Of a stretch of DNA of 64,000 nt, positions 38,340 through 47,073 are shown piece by piece. The notes beneath the pieces were generated by a model. The model searched no databases and was not told where the DNA came from. It worked only from the letters and a program-made list of their open reading frames with translations. The position numbers and the translations under genes are program-made. Positions within the stretch are counted from its first letter, which is position 1, and each line of letters opens with the position of its first letter. Origin of the DNA: Streptomyces caniscabiei (GTDB taxonomy: Bacteria > Actinomycetota > Actinomycetes > Streptomycetales > Streptomycetaceae); contig NZ_JABXWI010000002.1 of NCBI RefSeq assembly GCF_014930365.1, positions 1 through 64,000 of the forward strand. The letters are read 5' to 3'.

Positions 38340-38431
38340 GCCCCCACCTCAGGTCGACGCCGTTCCACGCTAGCGGCGGACGGGAGACGGGGGCAGGCGC
38401 GCGACGGGGTGAAGTCGCCGCGCGCCGGCGC

Positions 38432-39298
38432 TCAGAGCGAGGTCCGCTCGACCGGGATCCACAGCTCCGCGTCGGCCCGCGCCGCGTCGGGCGAGAGCCT
38501 GGTCCGCAGGATCTCGGGCCCCTGGCGGCTCCGGTACGGGTTGGACGGGAACCACTGGGTGAACACGTCCCGCCACAGATGCTGGAGCGCCTGCGGGAAG
38601 GGCCCGGAGTTCTCGAACACGGCCCAGGTCCCGGCCTCGACGACCAGCTCGTCCATGTCCTCGGGCGCGGCGGCTCGCGTCACCGCTCCGTGGAAGTAGT
38701 CGAGTTCGGTGCCCTCGGCCCGGCCGGCGTCGAGATTGTCGCTGATCGAGACGATCCCCTTCGGTTCCTGGTCGGACAGGCTCTCGATCCGGTCGAGCGT
38801 CTCCCGTCCGAGGCCCCGGATGAAGTCGGCGATCGCCGGGTTCATCCCCTCGTGCACGAGCGGGACACGGGTCTTCCTCCCGACCACCCGGAACTCCTCC
38901 TTGTCCATGACGCGATACCGCATGCTGCTGCTCCCTTCGACGACGAGGCGGAAGGACATCCGGGGCTGCGAGCGCAGACTCGCGCCGGTGCGCCGGGCCT
39001 CCCCGGGGCCGACGCCGTGCAGGGCGCGGAACGCCCGGGCGAACGCCTCGCCCGAGCCGTAGCCGTAGCGCACCGCGATCTCCAGCAGGGTCCGCTCATG
39101 GACCAGCACCTCGGCACCGGCCACGGTCAGCCGCCGCCGTCGGATGTACTCCGACAGCGGCATGCCCGCGAGCGCGGAGAAGAGCCGCCGCAGGTGGTAC
39201 TCCGACGTCACCGCGATCCGCGCCAGGTCCGCCACCTCGATCGACTGATCGAGATGGCGCTCGATGTGCTCCATGGCCTGGTTGAGCCGCTCCAGCAC
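38432..39298 (-). CDS. AraC-family regulator with GyrI-like domain
   Basis: 288 aa. N-terminal double HTH (IEVADLARIAVTSEYHLRRLFSALAGMPLSEYIRRRRL… and LLEIAVRYGYGSGEAFARAFRALHGVGPGEARR). The C-terminal half (about 120-288) is a GyrI/SbmC-type small-molecule-binding domain, as in Rob and BmrR, with WAVFENSGPFPQALQHLWRDVFTQWFPSN. GTG 39298 has GGAGG five bases upstream and is preferred over an earlier ATG at 39358. Probably senses a lipophilic compound; target unknown. Confidence 0.9.
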   Translation of the reverse strand: MLERLNQAMEHIERHLDQSIEVADLARIAVTSEYHLRRLFSALAGMPLSEYIRRRRLTVAGAEVLVHERTLLEIAVRYGYGSGEAFARAFRALHGVGPGEARRTGASLRSQPRMSFRLVVEGSSSMRYRVMDKEEFRVVGRKTRVPLVHEGMNPAIADFIRGLGRETLDRIESLSDQEPKGIVSISDNLDAGRAEGTELDYFHGAVTRAAAPEDMDELVVEAGTWAVFENSGPFPQALQHLWRDVFTQWFPSNPYRSRQGPEILRTRLSPDAARADAELWIPVERTSL

Positions 39299-39458
39299 CC
39301 CGGCCTCCTTCCTTTCGACCACCACGCTAGGAAGCGGCCACCCCGCCCCACCCGACATCCTGTGCCCGCTCCGGTCGGGTGGGGGGCCGCACCGGCCGTG
39401 CGTCGACGTGTCCGGCGGCAGGAAGGATGTAGCGGCCGGCCTGCCGGGGGGGAAAGCA

Positions 39459-39497
39459 CCCGGGCACCGGCGGGCATCTCCCCCACCGGTGCCCGGG
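39459..39497. terminator. Terminator hairpin after the P450 gene
   Basis: CCCGGGCACCGG (39459-39470) is the perfect complement of 39486-39497. It is 7 bp beyond the P450 stop on the minus strand and probably ends transcription of the P450/ligase operon. Confidence 0.85.
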
Positions 39498-39503
39498 CGT
39501 CCG

Positions 39504-40802
39504 TCAGGCGAGGGTGACCTCGACCGGCAGCTTCTTGATCCCGTTGACGAAGTTGGAGCGGACGCGCGGGACGTCGCCGACGAGGCGGATGTCGGCGAGG
39601 CGCGGGATCAGCTCCTCGAACATGATGCGGATCTCGGTGCGGGCCAGCAGATTGCCCAGGCACAGGTGCGGGCTGCCCTTGCCGAAGGTGACGTGGTCGT
39701 TGTCGGCGCGGGCGACGTCGAAGTCGTACGGGTTGCCGAAGACCTCCTCGTCACGGTTGCCGGAGGCGTACCACATGACGACCTTGTCGCCCTCCTTGAC
39801 CTGCTTGCCGCCGAGTTCGACGTCACGGGTCGCGGTGCGGCGGAAGTGGTAGACGGGCGAGGCCCAGCGCAGGAACTCCTCGGTGGCCACCGGGATCAGG
39901 GACGGGTCCTCCTGGAGGCGGGCGAGCTGCTCCGGGTGCTGGAGCAGGGCCAGCATGGAGTGGGTGATGGTGTGGCGGGTGGTCTCGTTGCCGGCGACGA
40001 CCAGGAGCAGGAAGTAGTTGTCGAAGTCCTGCGCGGAGAGCGGGACGCCGTCGCGCGGGGTGGTGTTGACGAGCCGGGAGACCAGGTCTGTGCCGTCGCC
40101 GCCGCGTCGCTGCCGGGCCAGTTCGCGGCCGTACTCGAAGACTTCGAGGGAGGCGGGCGAGCGGAACGGCAGATGCCGGTACTGCTCGCTCTCGGCGCTG
40201 TTCAGCAGGACGTCCGCGTAGTCGGGGTCGGTGTTGCCGATGATGCGGTTGCCCCAGTCGATGAGCCGCTGGTTGTCCTCCGGGGGGACGTCGAGGAGGC
40301 GGGCCAGGACGTTGATGGGGAAGTCGGCGGAGACGTCGGCGACGAAGTCGAAGGTGCCCTTGGCGAGAGCCGCGTCGAGAGTGGTGGCGGTCAGACCGCG
40401 CAGGAAGTCGGTGTAGCTGTTGATGACGCTCGCGCCGAACTGGCGCTGAATCACGCTGCGCAGGGCGCGATGGCGGACGCCGTCCAGTTCGAGGATGGAG
40501 GCGCGGGTCCTGATCTGGTCCTCGTCGACCTCCTCCAGGTTGACGAACCTCGTCGAGGTGAAGGTGTCGGCGTCGCGGTCGACGCGGGCGATGTCGGCGT
40601 GCCGGGTGACCGCCCAGAAGCCGGAGTTGGGGGCCTCCTCGGGCTGCCAGTGGACCGGGTCCCGGTGGCGCAGGGTGTGGAACATGCGCCAGGGGGTGAC
40701 GCCGTCGGTGAAGTTGTCGAGGTCGGCGAGGTCCACGTCGTCCAGCGGCATGGGTTCCTGCACGGCCTCGCGCACGGAGGCGGGGCGGGCTGAAGTGGTC
40801 AT
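39504..40802 (-). CDS. Cytochrome P450 (class I, ferredoxin-dependent)
   Basis: 432 aa, cytosolic. I-helix VVAGNETTRHTITHSM (Asn in place of the usual Asp/Glu before Glu), ExxR EFLRW, and heme loop FGKGSPHLCLGNLLAR, which carries one extra residue (SPH) as in the CYP125/CYP268 group. Likely hydroxylates the ring or side chain of the substrate of this cluster. Follows a glutamine-synthetase-like gene by 20 bp. Its electron partners, ferredoxin and ferredoxin reductase, lie just across the divergent promoter. The frame is open far upstream, but ATG 40802 starts the conserved protein. Confidence 0.93.
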   Translation of the reverse strand: MTTSARPASVREAVQEPMPLDDVDLADLDNFTDGVTPWRMFHTLRHRDPVHWQPEEAPNSGFWAVTRHADIARVDRDADTFTSTRFVNLEEVDEDQIRTRASILELDGVRHRALRSVIQRQFGASVINSYTDFLRGLTATTLDAALAKGTFDFVADVSADFPINVLARLLDVPPEDNQRLIDWGNRIIGNTDPDYADVLLNSAESEQYRHLPFRSPASLEVFEYGRELARQRRGGDGTDLVSRLVNTTPRDGVPLSAQDFDNYFLLLVVAGNETTRHTITHSMLALLQHPEQLARLQEDPSLIPVATEEFLRWASPVYHFRRTATRDVELGGKQVKEGDKVVMWYASGNRDEEVFGNPYDFDVARADNDHVTFGKGSPHLCLGNLLARTEIRIMFEELIPRLADIRLVGDVPRVRSNFVNGIKKLPVEVTLA

Positions 40803-40822
40803 GGTGGGGGTGCTCCCAGGCG

Positions 40823-42178
40823 TCACAGGTGGTAGGCGTATTCGGTGAACTCCCAGTCGGTGACGTGCCGTTGGAAGCGTTCGACCTCGTCGCGCTTGTA
40901 GCTGAGGTACGAGGTGGTGAAGGCCTTGCCGAGGATCTCGGTGAGGGCGGTGTCCGCCTCCAGGGCGTCGAGGGAGGCGGAGAGGTTCATCGGCAGCACG
41001 GCCGACCTGGCGGTGTCGTAGCCGTAGCCCTCCAGCGGGGCCGGGGGTTCCTCCCCCGCCCGGACGCCGAGCAGTGCGGCGGCGATCGTGCCCGCGATCA
41101 GGAGGTAGGGGTTGGCGCCGGCGTCGCCGAGACGCAGTTCGAGGCGGGCACCGGCGCCGCGCTCGGGCGGGATGCGGACCATGGCGCTGCGGTTGTCCAG
41201 GCCCCAGTCGATGAGCCAGGGCGCGAGGGTGTCGGGGCCGAAGCGCTTGTAGGAGTTGACGGTCGGGTTGGCGAGGGCGGCGAGCGCCGGGGCGTGGGCG
41301 AGGACCCCGGCGATGGCGTGGCGGGCGGTGTCGGACAGCCCGTGGCGGCCGGCGGGGTCGTCGAAGGCGTTGCGGCCCTGGTCGTCGTCGCAGGACAGGT
41401 GGAGGTGGAAGCCGGAGCCGCCGGCGTCGTTGAAGGGCCTGGCCATGAAGGTGGCGAGGCGGCCCTCCTTGCGGGCGAGTTCCTTGACGGCGGCCTTGAA
41501 GCGGAAGGAGCGGTCGGCGGCGGAGAGGGCGTCCGAGTGCGTCAGGTTGATCTCGAACTGGCCGCCGTCGAACTCGTGGTTGCCATTGGTGACGCCGATG
41601 CGCAGGTCGCGGAGGTGGCGCAGGGTGCGCAGCAGATGGTTTTCGGGGTCGGCGCGCAGGCCGGCGGTGTAGACGGCGCCGGTGGCGCCGGAGTACCGCG
41701 TCCAGCCGGTCGGGGACGCCGGGTCCGCGTCGCAGAGGAAGTATTCGAGCTCGGGGCCGACCACCGGGCGCAGGCCCTGTTCGGCGCAGCGGGCGAGGAC
41801 CGAGCGCAGCAGGTCGCGGGGCGATTCGGGGGCGGGTGCCCCGGTGGCGGGGTCGATGCTCTCGCCGAGGCAGGTGGCGACACCGGGCTCCCAGGGCAGG
41901 GCGAGCAGGGTGTCCAGGTCGGGCCGCACATGGATGTCGGGCAGGCCCGCGTCGAGACCGCCGGCGACGGGGACGACGTCCCCCTGGGGTGAGGTGTGGT
42001 AGACCGCCCGGCAGAAGGCGAGCCCGTGCTCGCAGGCCGTCGGCAGCTGGTCGAGCAGCACGTCCCGGGCCCGGTCGGTACCGATCAGGTCGGGATACGT
42101 CACCCGGACCACGTCGATGCCCTCGGCGGCCAGCCGCTCCTGGTGCTGCCTGACGGCCGGTGTTTCGGATGCGCTCAC
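40823..42178 (-). CDS. Glutamine-synthetase-like ligase (gamma-glutamylamine synthetase candidate)
   Basis: 451 aa. GS catalytic beta-barrel: VVGPELEYFLCD (metal Glu), NGNHEFDGGQFEINL, GSGFHLHLS, ANPTVNSYKRF, RIPPERGAGARLELRLGDAGANPYL. It is shorter than GlnA and divergent in the N-terminal domain, like PuuA, IpuC and GlnA3/GlnA4, which couple glutamate to an amine with ATP. Its neighbours (a gamma-glutamyl hydrolase and aldehyde dehydrogenases in the same regulon) fit that. GTG 42178 has GGAG six to seven bases upstream. First gene of the minus-strand unit. Confidence 0.88.
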   Translation of the reverse strand: MSASETPAVRQHQERLAAEGIDVVRVTYPDLIGTDRARDVLLDQLPTACEHGLAFCRAVYHTSPQGDVVPVAGGLDAGLPDIHVRPDLDTLLALPWEPGVATCLGESIDPATGAPAPESPRDLLRSVLARCAEQGLRPVVGPELEYFLCDADPASPTGWTRYSGATGAVYTAGLRADPENHLLRTLRHLRDLRIGVTNGNHEFDGGQFEINLTHSDALSAADRSFRFKAAVKELARKEGRLATFMARPFNDAGGSGFHLHLSCDDDQGRNAFDDPAGRHGLSDTARHAIAGVLAHAPALAALANPTVNSYKRFGPDTLAPWLIDWGLDNRSAMVRIPPERGAGARLELRLGDAGANPYLLIAGTIAAALLGVRAGEEPPAPLEGYGYDTARSAVLPMNLSASLDALEADTALTEILGKAFTTSYLSYKRDEVERFQRHVTDWEFTEYAYHL

Positions 42179-42207
42179 CGTTGTCTCCTCGACGACTGAG
42201 GCCGTTT

Positions 42208-42221
42208 GTTTGGTGCCAAAC
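42208..42221. promoter_or_regulatory. Operator 1 of the composite catabolic regulon
   Basis: GTTTGGTGCCAAAC: perfect 6-base arms. It overlaps the -10 element of the minus-strand promoter (TATCGT at 42220-42225). Confidence 0.8.
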
Positions 42222-42248
42222 GATAGGAACGGGTCCAGCGGCCCGCAA
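42220..42248 (-). promoter_or_regulatory. Promoter of the ligase/P450 unit
   Basis: On the minus strand -35 TTGCGG (42243-42248), 17-base spacer, -10 TATCGT (42220-42225). Operator 1 overlaps the -10 box. Confidence 0.6.
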
Positions 42249-42285
42249 GGGGTCCGGACCAAAAAATTATCCACCTGGACAGGTA

Positions 42286-42314
42286 TTGACCAGGGGTGAG
42301 CCGCTTCCTATGTT
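42286..42314 (+). promoter_or_regulatory. Promoter of the ferredoxin unit
   Basis: -35 TTGACC (42286-42291), 17-base spacer, -10 TATGTT (42309-42314), directly followed by operator 2. Confidence 0.7.
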
Positions 42315-42328
42315 GTTTGGAGTCAAAC
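42315..42328. promoter_or_regulatory. Operator 2 of the composite catabolic regulon
   Basis: GTTTGGAGTCAAAC: 6-base arms with one mismatch. It touches the -10 box of the ferredoxin promoter and covers the likely transcription start. Confidence 0.8.
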
Positions 42329-42351
42329 GAGCCACGTCAGGAGGACCGGCC

Positions 42352-42540
42352 ATGAAGGTCGTCGTCGACATGAACAAGTGCCAGGATCACGGACAGTGCG
42401 TGTTCGCCGCCCCCGACGTCTTCCAGCTCGACGAGAACGGGCGCCTGGGCTACGTCAGCGACCCCGACGACGCACTCCTGGACGAGGTAGCGGAAGCCGC
42501 CGACGTCTGCCCGCTCCAGGCCATCCGGATCGAGGGCTGA
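42352..42540 (+). CDS. Ferredoxin of the P450-associated [3Fe-4S] type
   Basis: 62 aa. CQDHGQC (C-x2-H/D-x2-C pattern with a non-Cys second ligand) and later CPLQAI: the usual actinobacterial 3Fe-4S ferredoxin that serves class I P450s. GGAGG precedes ATG 42352. Followed by its probable reductase 4 bp later. Confidence 0.93.
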   Translation: MKVVVDMNKCQDHGQCVFAAPDVFQLDENGRLGYVSDPDDALLDEVAEAADVCPLQAIRIEG

Positions 42541-42544
42541 GCCC

Positions 42545-43771
42545 ATGACGGCAACGGGTAACGAGGCGGGCCGGGCGCAGGGCCCGGGCCGTGTGGTCGT
42601 CGCCGGCGCCTCCATGGCCGGGCTGCGCGCCGCCGAACAGCTGCGCGCGGCGGGCTGGACCGGGGCGATCACCCTGGTCGGCGAGGAACCGCACATGCCC
42701 TACAACCGGCCCCCGCTCTCCAAGGAGGTGCTGGCCGGGAAGGCGTCCTTCGAGTCGCTGGCCTTCCGGCCCCGCGCGAGCGTGGCCGACGTGGAGTGGC
42801 GGCTCGGCACCAGGGTCGTCGCCGCCCGCCTCGCCGAGCGGGCCGTCGTCCTCGACGACGGGTCGCGGCTGTCGTACGGCGCTCTGGTCGTCGCCACCGG
42901 TATGCGGCCCCGCCGGCTCTCCTGCCCCGGCCCGCTCGCCGGCCGGCACACCGTCCGCACCCTCGCCGACGCGCGGGGCCTGCGGGCGGAGCTGACCCGG
43001 CCGGGCGTCCGGGTGGTCGTGGTCGGGGCCGGGTTCATCGGCTGCGAGGTGGCCGCCACCGCCGTGGCCCTCGGCGTCGCCGAGGTGACGGTCGTCGATC
43101 CGCTGCCGCTGCCCATGGTCGGCCCGCTCGGCGAGCTGCTCGGACGTGCGCTGCTGCGACGGCACGAGGAGCGCGGTGTGCGGTTCGCGCTCGGCACGGG
43201 CGTCGCCGGGTTCGAGGGCGAGGACCGGGTCACGGGCGTGGTGCTCGCCGACGGGACCGTGCTGGCCGCCGACGTGGTCGTGGAGTCCGTGGGCTCGCTC
43301 GCCAACGTGGAGTGGCTGGAGGGCAACGGCCTCGACCTGACCGACGGGGTGCTGACCGACGAGCACCTGCGGGTCGGCGGCCACGCGGACGTGGTCGCCG
43401 TCGGCGATGTCGCCCGCTTCCCCAACGCCCGCTACGACGGTGTGCCCCGCCGGGTCGAGCACTGGTCCATCCCCACGGACACGGCCAAGCACGCGGCGAA
43501 GGTCCTCACCGGCGCCGAGCCGGCGCCCTTCGCGCCGCTGCCCACCTTCTGGAGCGACCAGCACGACTTCCGGTTGCAGTCCTTCGGCGCGCCCGTGCTC
43601 GGCAGGGACGACGTACGGGTCCTGGACGGCGACCCCGACGGCGACGTCCTGGTCGGCTACCACCACGGCGGCCGGCTGGTCGGGGTCGTCGCGCTCGGCG
43701 GACCCACGACCGTGTCCGCCGCCGCCCGCCACCGCGCCGCACTGCTCCAGCAGCCCGCCCTCACCGCGTAA
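42545..43771 (+). CDS. FAD-dependent ferredoxin reductase
   Basis: 408 aa. VVVAGASMAGLRAAEQLR (FAD, about residue 17), PYNRPPLSKEVL, VVVVGAGFIGCEVAATA (NADH), and VAVGDVARFPNARYDG. Type of BphA4/CamA reductases which pass NAD(P)H electrons to small ferredoxins. With the ferredoxin and the divergent P450 it makes a full class I P450 electron chain under one regulator. Confidence 0.93.
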   Translation: MTATGNEAGRAQGPGRVVVAGASMAGLRAAEQLRAAGWTGAITLVGEEPHMPYNRPPLSKEVLAGKASFESLAFRPRASVADVEWRLGTRVVAARLAERAVVLDDGSRLSYGALVVATGMRPRRLSCPGPLAGRHTVRTLADARGLRAELTRPGVRVVVVGAGFIGCEVAATAVALGVAEVTVVDPLPLPMVGPLGELLGRALLRRHEERGVRFALGTGVAGFEGEDRVTGVVLADGTVLAADVVVESVGSLANVEWLEGNGLDLTDGVLTDEHLRVGGHADVVAVGDVARFPNARYDGVPRRVEHWSIPTDTAKHAAKVLTGAEPAPFAPLPTFWSDQHDFRLQSFGAPVLGRDDVRVLDGDPDGDVLVGYHHGGRLVGVVALGGPTTVSAAARHRAALLQQPALTA

Positions 43772-43784
43772 GGATCTCCTGACC

Positions 43785-44597
43785 ATGACCAGTGTCCGTG
43801 GATACTTCCACCCCAAGACGGCGAGCGGAGCCTCGTCGCTGATCCCGTCGCCGCCGTGGCACTACTCGGGCGACCTGCTCACGATCGAGTACCGCACGGA
43901 TCCGGCGCGGGTGCGTGAACTGCTGCCCGAGCCACTGGAGCTGGCCGACGAGGACCCCGGCGCGGTCGCGCTGATCTGGGCCGACTGGCAGTCCTGCTCG
44001 GCGTCGGGGGCGGAACTGCTCGACCCCGTCCGCTCCCAGTACAAGGAGGCCTTCGCGGTCGTCCGCTGCCGGTACAAGGGGCGGACGTTCTCGCGGTGCG
44101 TCTACATCTGGGTCGACAAGGACTTCGCGATCGCCCGCGGTCTGCACCAGGGCTATCCGAAGAAGCTGGGGTCCATCCACCAGACCCGGCCGCACCCGTA
44201 CGGGCCCGCTCCGCGGATCTCGGCCGGGGCCCGGTTCGGGGCGACCCTGGCCGCGGCGGACCGGAGGCTGGCCCAGGCGGTGGTGACGCTGCGGGAGCCG
44301 GCGGAGACGAACGGGTTCGTGAACGCGCATCCGATGGCGCATCACCGGTGGCTGCCGTCGATCGAGGCCGGGAAGGGGCTGGCGCTGGACGAGTTGATCG
44401 AGACCGGGGCGGCGTCCTTCGAGGCGGGTCAGCCGTGGGTGGGGGAGGCCGAGTTGGAGTTGTTCGAGGCGCCGACGGAGGAGCTGGCTCGGTTGGAGGT
44501 TCGTGAGCCGATCGCCGCGTACTACCGGCAGGTGGGGGTGGTTTGGGACGGCGGGCGGTTGTTGGAGTCCGGGACGTCCGAAGCGATTGCCGAGTGA
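43785..44597 (+). CDS. Acetoacetate decarboxylase-family protein
   Basis: 270 aa. ADC fold (PF06314): PPWHYSGDLLTIEYRTDP, LPEPLELADED, and the lysine pair QGYPKKLGS (Lys126/127), where the Schiff-base lysine of true decarboxylases sits. Many homologues are not acetoacetate decarboxylases but aldolases, dehydratases or decarboxylases of other beta-keto acids. In this setting it may decarboxylate a ring-cleavage or side-chain keto acid. ATG 43785, 14 bp after the reductase gene. Confidence 0.85.
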   Translation: MTSVRGYFHPKTASGASSLIPSPPWHYSGDLLTIEYRTDPARVRELLPEPLELADEDPGAVALIWADWQSCSASGAELLDPVRSQYKEAFAVVRCRYKGRTFSRCVYIWVDKDFAIARGLHQGYPKKLGSIHQTRPHPYGPAPRISAGARFGATLAAADRRLAQAVVTLREPAETNGFVNAHPMAHHRWLPSIEAGKGLALDELIETGAASFEAGQPWVGEAELELFEAPTEELARLEVREPIAAYYRQVGVVWDGGRLLESGTSEAIAE

Positions 44598-44631
44598 GGT
44601 TCATGGGCGACTGCGGGTTCGTTGTGGCTGG

Positions 44632-44653
44632 TCGCGCAGTTCCCCGCGCCCCT
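44632..44653. repeat. Half copy of the 17.2-kb intergenic repeat arm
   Basis: The 22 bases TCGCGCAGTTCCCCGCGCCC plus CT match one arm of the repeat at 17197-17219. No second arm follows. Lies in the 99 bp between the decarboxylase-like and aldehyde dehydrogenase genes. Confidence 0.85.
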
Positions 44654-44696
44654 GGGTGGGTTGGTCTGGCTCCTCTCCGAAAAGGAATCCCCCTTC

Positions 44697-46157
44697 ATGT
44701 CTGACAAAATTACCGTCGCCGGAGTCTCCGTCGACACCCGGCACTGGATCGGTGGGCGGCGGGTCGCCTCCGCCGGGACCTTCACCGATGTCTCCCCCAT
44801 CAACGGGAACGTCCTCGGTGAGATCGCGCGGGGCGGGCCCGCCGAGGTCGAGGCCGCCGTCGCCGCCGCCCGGGACGCCTTTCCCGGCTGGGCCGCCACC
44901 CCCCGCGCCGAGCGCGCCCGGATTCTGCACGCCATCGCCGACGGGGTCGAGAAGCGGCTCGAAGAGCTGGCGATCGTCGAGACGAACGACAACGGGGCGT
45001 TGCTGCGGTCCCACCGTCGGGGTGTCATGCCCCGCGTGGCGCACAACTTCCGGTTCTTCGCCGACTGGCTGCTGACGCTGGAGCACGAGGACTTCGAGAC
45101 GCGCGGGCACACCAACCAGGTGAGCTGGGACCCGGCCGGCCCGTGCGTGCTGATCACCCCGTGGAACGCGCCGCTGATGCTGGCCACCTGGAAGGTCGCC
45201 CCGGCGCTCGCCGCCGGGAACACCGTGATCCTCAAGCCCGCCGAGTGGACCCCGCTCACCGCGTCGCTGCTGGCGGACATCGCCGCCGAGGCGGGGCTGC
45301 CCGCCGGGGTGCTGAATGTCGTGCAGGGCTACGGCTCGGAGATCGGCGACGCGCTCACCTCGCATCCGGACGTCCGGCGGATCAGCTTCACCGGGTCGGT
45401 GCCGACGGCGAAGCGGATCGCCGCGTCGGCGGCGCCGAACCTCACCCCGCTCAGCCTCGAACTGGGCGGCAAGTCACCGCTGTTGGTGTTCGCGGACGCC
45501 GATCTGGACCTGGCGGTGGACCTCGCGGTGGAGCAGTACGACAACGCCGGCCAGGTGTGCCTGGCCGCGACCCGGTTCCTGGTCGAGGAGTCGGTCGCCG
45601 AGGAGTTCACCCGGCGGTTCACGGAGAAGGCCGGCGCCCTGCGCCAGGGTGATCCCCGGGACGAGGCCACCGACATCGGGCCGAACATCCATCCCCGGCA
45701 GCTGGAGAAGATCGACGGGTTCGTGCGGCGGGCGGTGGCGGCCGGGGCCCGGGTGGTGATCGGCGGGCACCGCGAGGACGGGCAGTACTACGCGCCCACC
45801 CTGCTCACCGACGTCGCCCAGGACTCGGAGATCGTGCAGGAGGAGGTCTTCGGGCCGGTATTGACCCTACAGACCTTCACCGACGAGGACGAGGCCGTCC
45901 GGCTCGCCAACGACACCCGTTTCGGGCTGGCCGCCACCCTCGCCACCGGCGACCGGGAGCGCGCCGCACGGGTCACCGAGCGGCTGGTCGCGGGCACGGT
46001 GTGGGTGAACTGCTTCTTCGTACGCGACCTCCAGGCACCCTTCGGCGGCTCCCGTCAGTCCGGGGTCGGCCGGGAGGGCGGCACCTGGAGCTTCGACTTC
46101 TACTGCGACGTGAAGAACACCGTGACCGCACCGAACGGATGGAACAGCCATGGGTGA
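44697..46157 (+). CDS. hpaE: Aldehyde dehydrogenase (5-carboxymethyl-2-hydroxymuconate semialdehyde type)
   Basis: 486 aa. ALDH with Glu255 in ELGGKS and Cys288 in GQVCLAATR; NAD-binding PWNAPLMLATWK and ILKPAEWTP. HpaE-like features include TNDNGALL and FFADWL. Oxidises the semialdehyde formed by the adjacent extradiol dioxygenase. ATG 44697 with AAGGA upstream. Overlaps the dioxygenase start by 8 bp. Confidence 0.88.
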   Translation: MSDKITVAGVSVDTRHWIGGRRVASAGTFTDVSPINGNVLGEIARGGPAEVEAAVAAARDAFPGWAATPRAERARILHAIADGVEKRLEELAIVETNDNGALLRSHRRGVMPRVAHNFRFFADWLLTLEHEDFETRGHTNQVSWDPAGPCVLITPWNAPLMLATWKVAPALAAGNTVILKPAEWTPLTASLLADIAAEAGLPAGVLNVVQGYGSEIGDALTSHPDVRRISFTGSVPTAKRIAASAAPNLTPLSLELGGKSPLLVFADADLDLAVDLAVEQYDNAGQVCLAATRFLVEESVAEEFTRRFTEKAGALRQGDPRDEATDIGPNIHPRQLEKIDGFVRRAVAAGARVVIGGHREDGQYYAPTLLTDVAQDSEIVQEEVFGPVLTLQTFTDEDEAVRLANDTRFGLAATLATGDRERAARVTERLVAGTVWVNCFFVRDLQAPFGGSRQSGVGREGGTWSFDFYCDVKNTVTAPNGWNSHG

Positions 46158-47073
46158 GATCGTCGGGGCGGGACTTCTCGCCCACGTCCCCACCATCGTC
46201 CTGCCGGAGGCCGACCGGCTGGAGCTCAACGAGGGCAAGGAGATCACCCTCGTCACCGGTCTACGGGAGCTGCGCCGGGACGTCTTCGACCGTGACGACT
46301 ACGACACCGTCGTCGTCCTCGACTCGCACTGGGCGACCACCGTCGAGTTCGTCGTCGCCGCACAGGCGCGCCGCGCCGGTCTCTTCACCTCCGAGGAGCT
46401 GCCGCGCGGGATGTGCCGGATGCCCTACGACTTTCCCGGCGACCCCGAACTCGCCCTGAACATCGAGAAGTTCGCGGACAAGCACGGCACCTGGATCACC
46501 GCGATCGAGGACGAGTACCTGCCGATCTACTACGCCACGATCAACCTCTGGAAGTTCCTCGGCGAGGGGCTGCCCGACAAGCGGTGGGTCACCATCGGGG
46601 TCTGTCAGACCGGGGACATGGAGGACCATCTCCGGCTCGGGCGGGCGCTCGCCGACGGGATCGCCGCCACCCCCGGGCGACGGGTGCTGGTCATCGCCTC
46701 GGGCGCGCTGTCGCACACCTTCTGGCCGCTGCGCGAGCTGCGCGACCACGAGGCCAGCGATCCGGTCCACATCTTCACCCCCGAGGCCCGCGCGGCCGAC
46801 GAGGAGCGGATCACCTGGTTCAAGGAGGGCCGGCACGACAAGGTCCTCGACACCATGGACGAGTTCTGGAAGTTCAAGCCCGAGGCCAAGTTCTTCCACT
46901 ACCTGATGATGGCGGGCGCGCTGGGTGAGCGGGCCTGTGCCGCCAGGGCCCGGCAGTACGGGGAGTACGAGAACTCCGTCGGCACGGGCCAGGTCCACCT
47001 CTGGTTCGACCGCCCCGCGGGCGGCTGGACCGGCAGCACCCCTACGACCACCACGGAGCCCACCCATGCCTGA
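46150..47073 (+). CDS. hpaD: Class III extradiol dioxygenase (3,4-dihydroxyphenylacetate 2,3-dioxygenase-like)
   Basis: 307 aa, LigB-superfamily. The GAGLLAHVPTI histidine and LDSHW, with ASGALSHTF and a C-terminal conserved helix, place it with HpaD/DesZ-type Fe(II) dioxygenases that open catechols with an acidic side chain. Homoprotocatechuate is the known substrate of the HpaD group; substrate range is not certain. Between hpaE and an FAH-family gene, with overlapping ends, as in homoprotocatechuate operons. Confidence 0.88.
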   Translation: MGEIVGAGLLAHVPTIVLPEADRLELNEGKEITLVTGLRELRRDVFDRDDYDTVVVLDSHWATTVEFVVAAQARRAGLFTSEELPRGMCRMPYDFPGDPELALNIEKFADKHGTWITAIEDEYLPIYYATINLWKFLGEGLPDKRWVTIGVCQTGDMEDHLRLGRALADGIAATPGRRVLVIASGALSHTFWPLRELRDHEASDPVHIFTPEARAADEERITWFKEGRHDKVLDTMDEFWKFKPEAKFFHYLMMAGALGERACAARARQYGEYENSVGTGQVHLWFDRPAGGWTGSTPTTTTEPTHA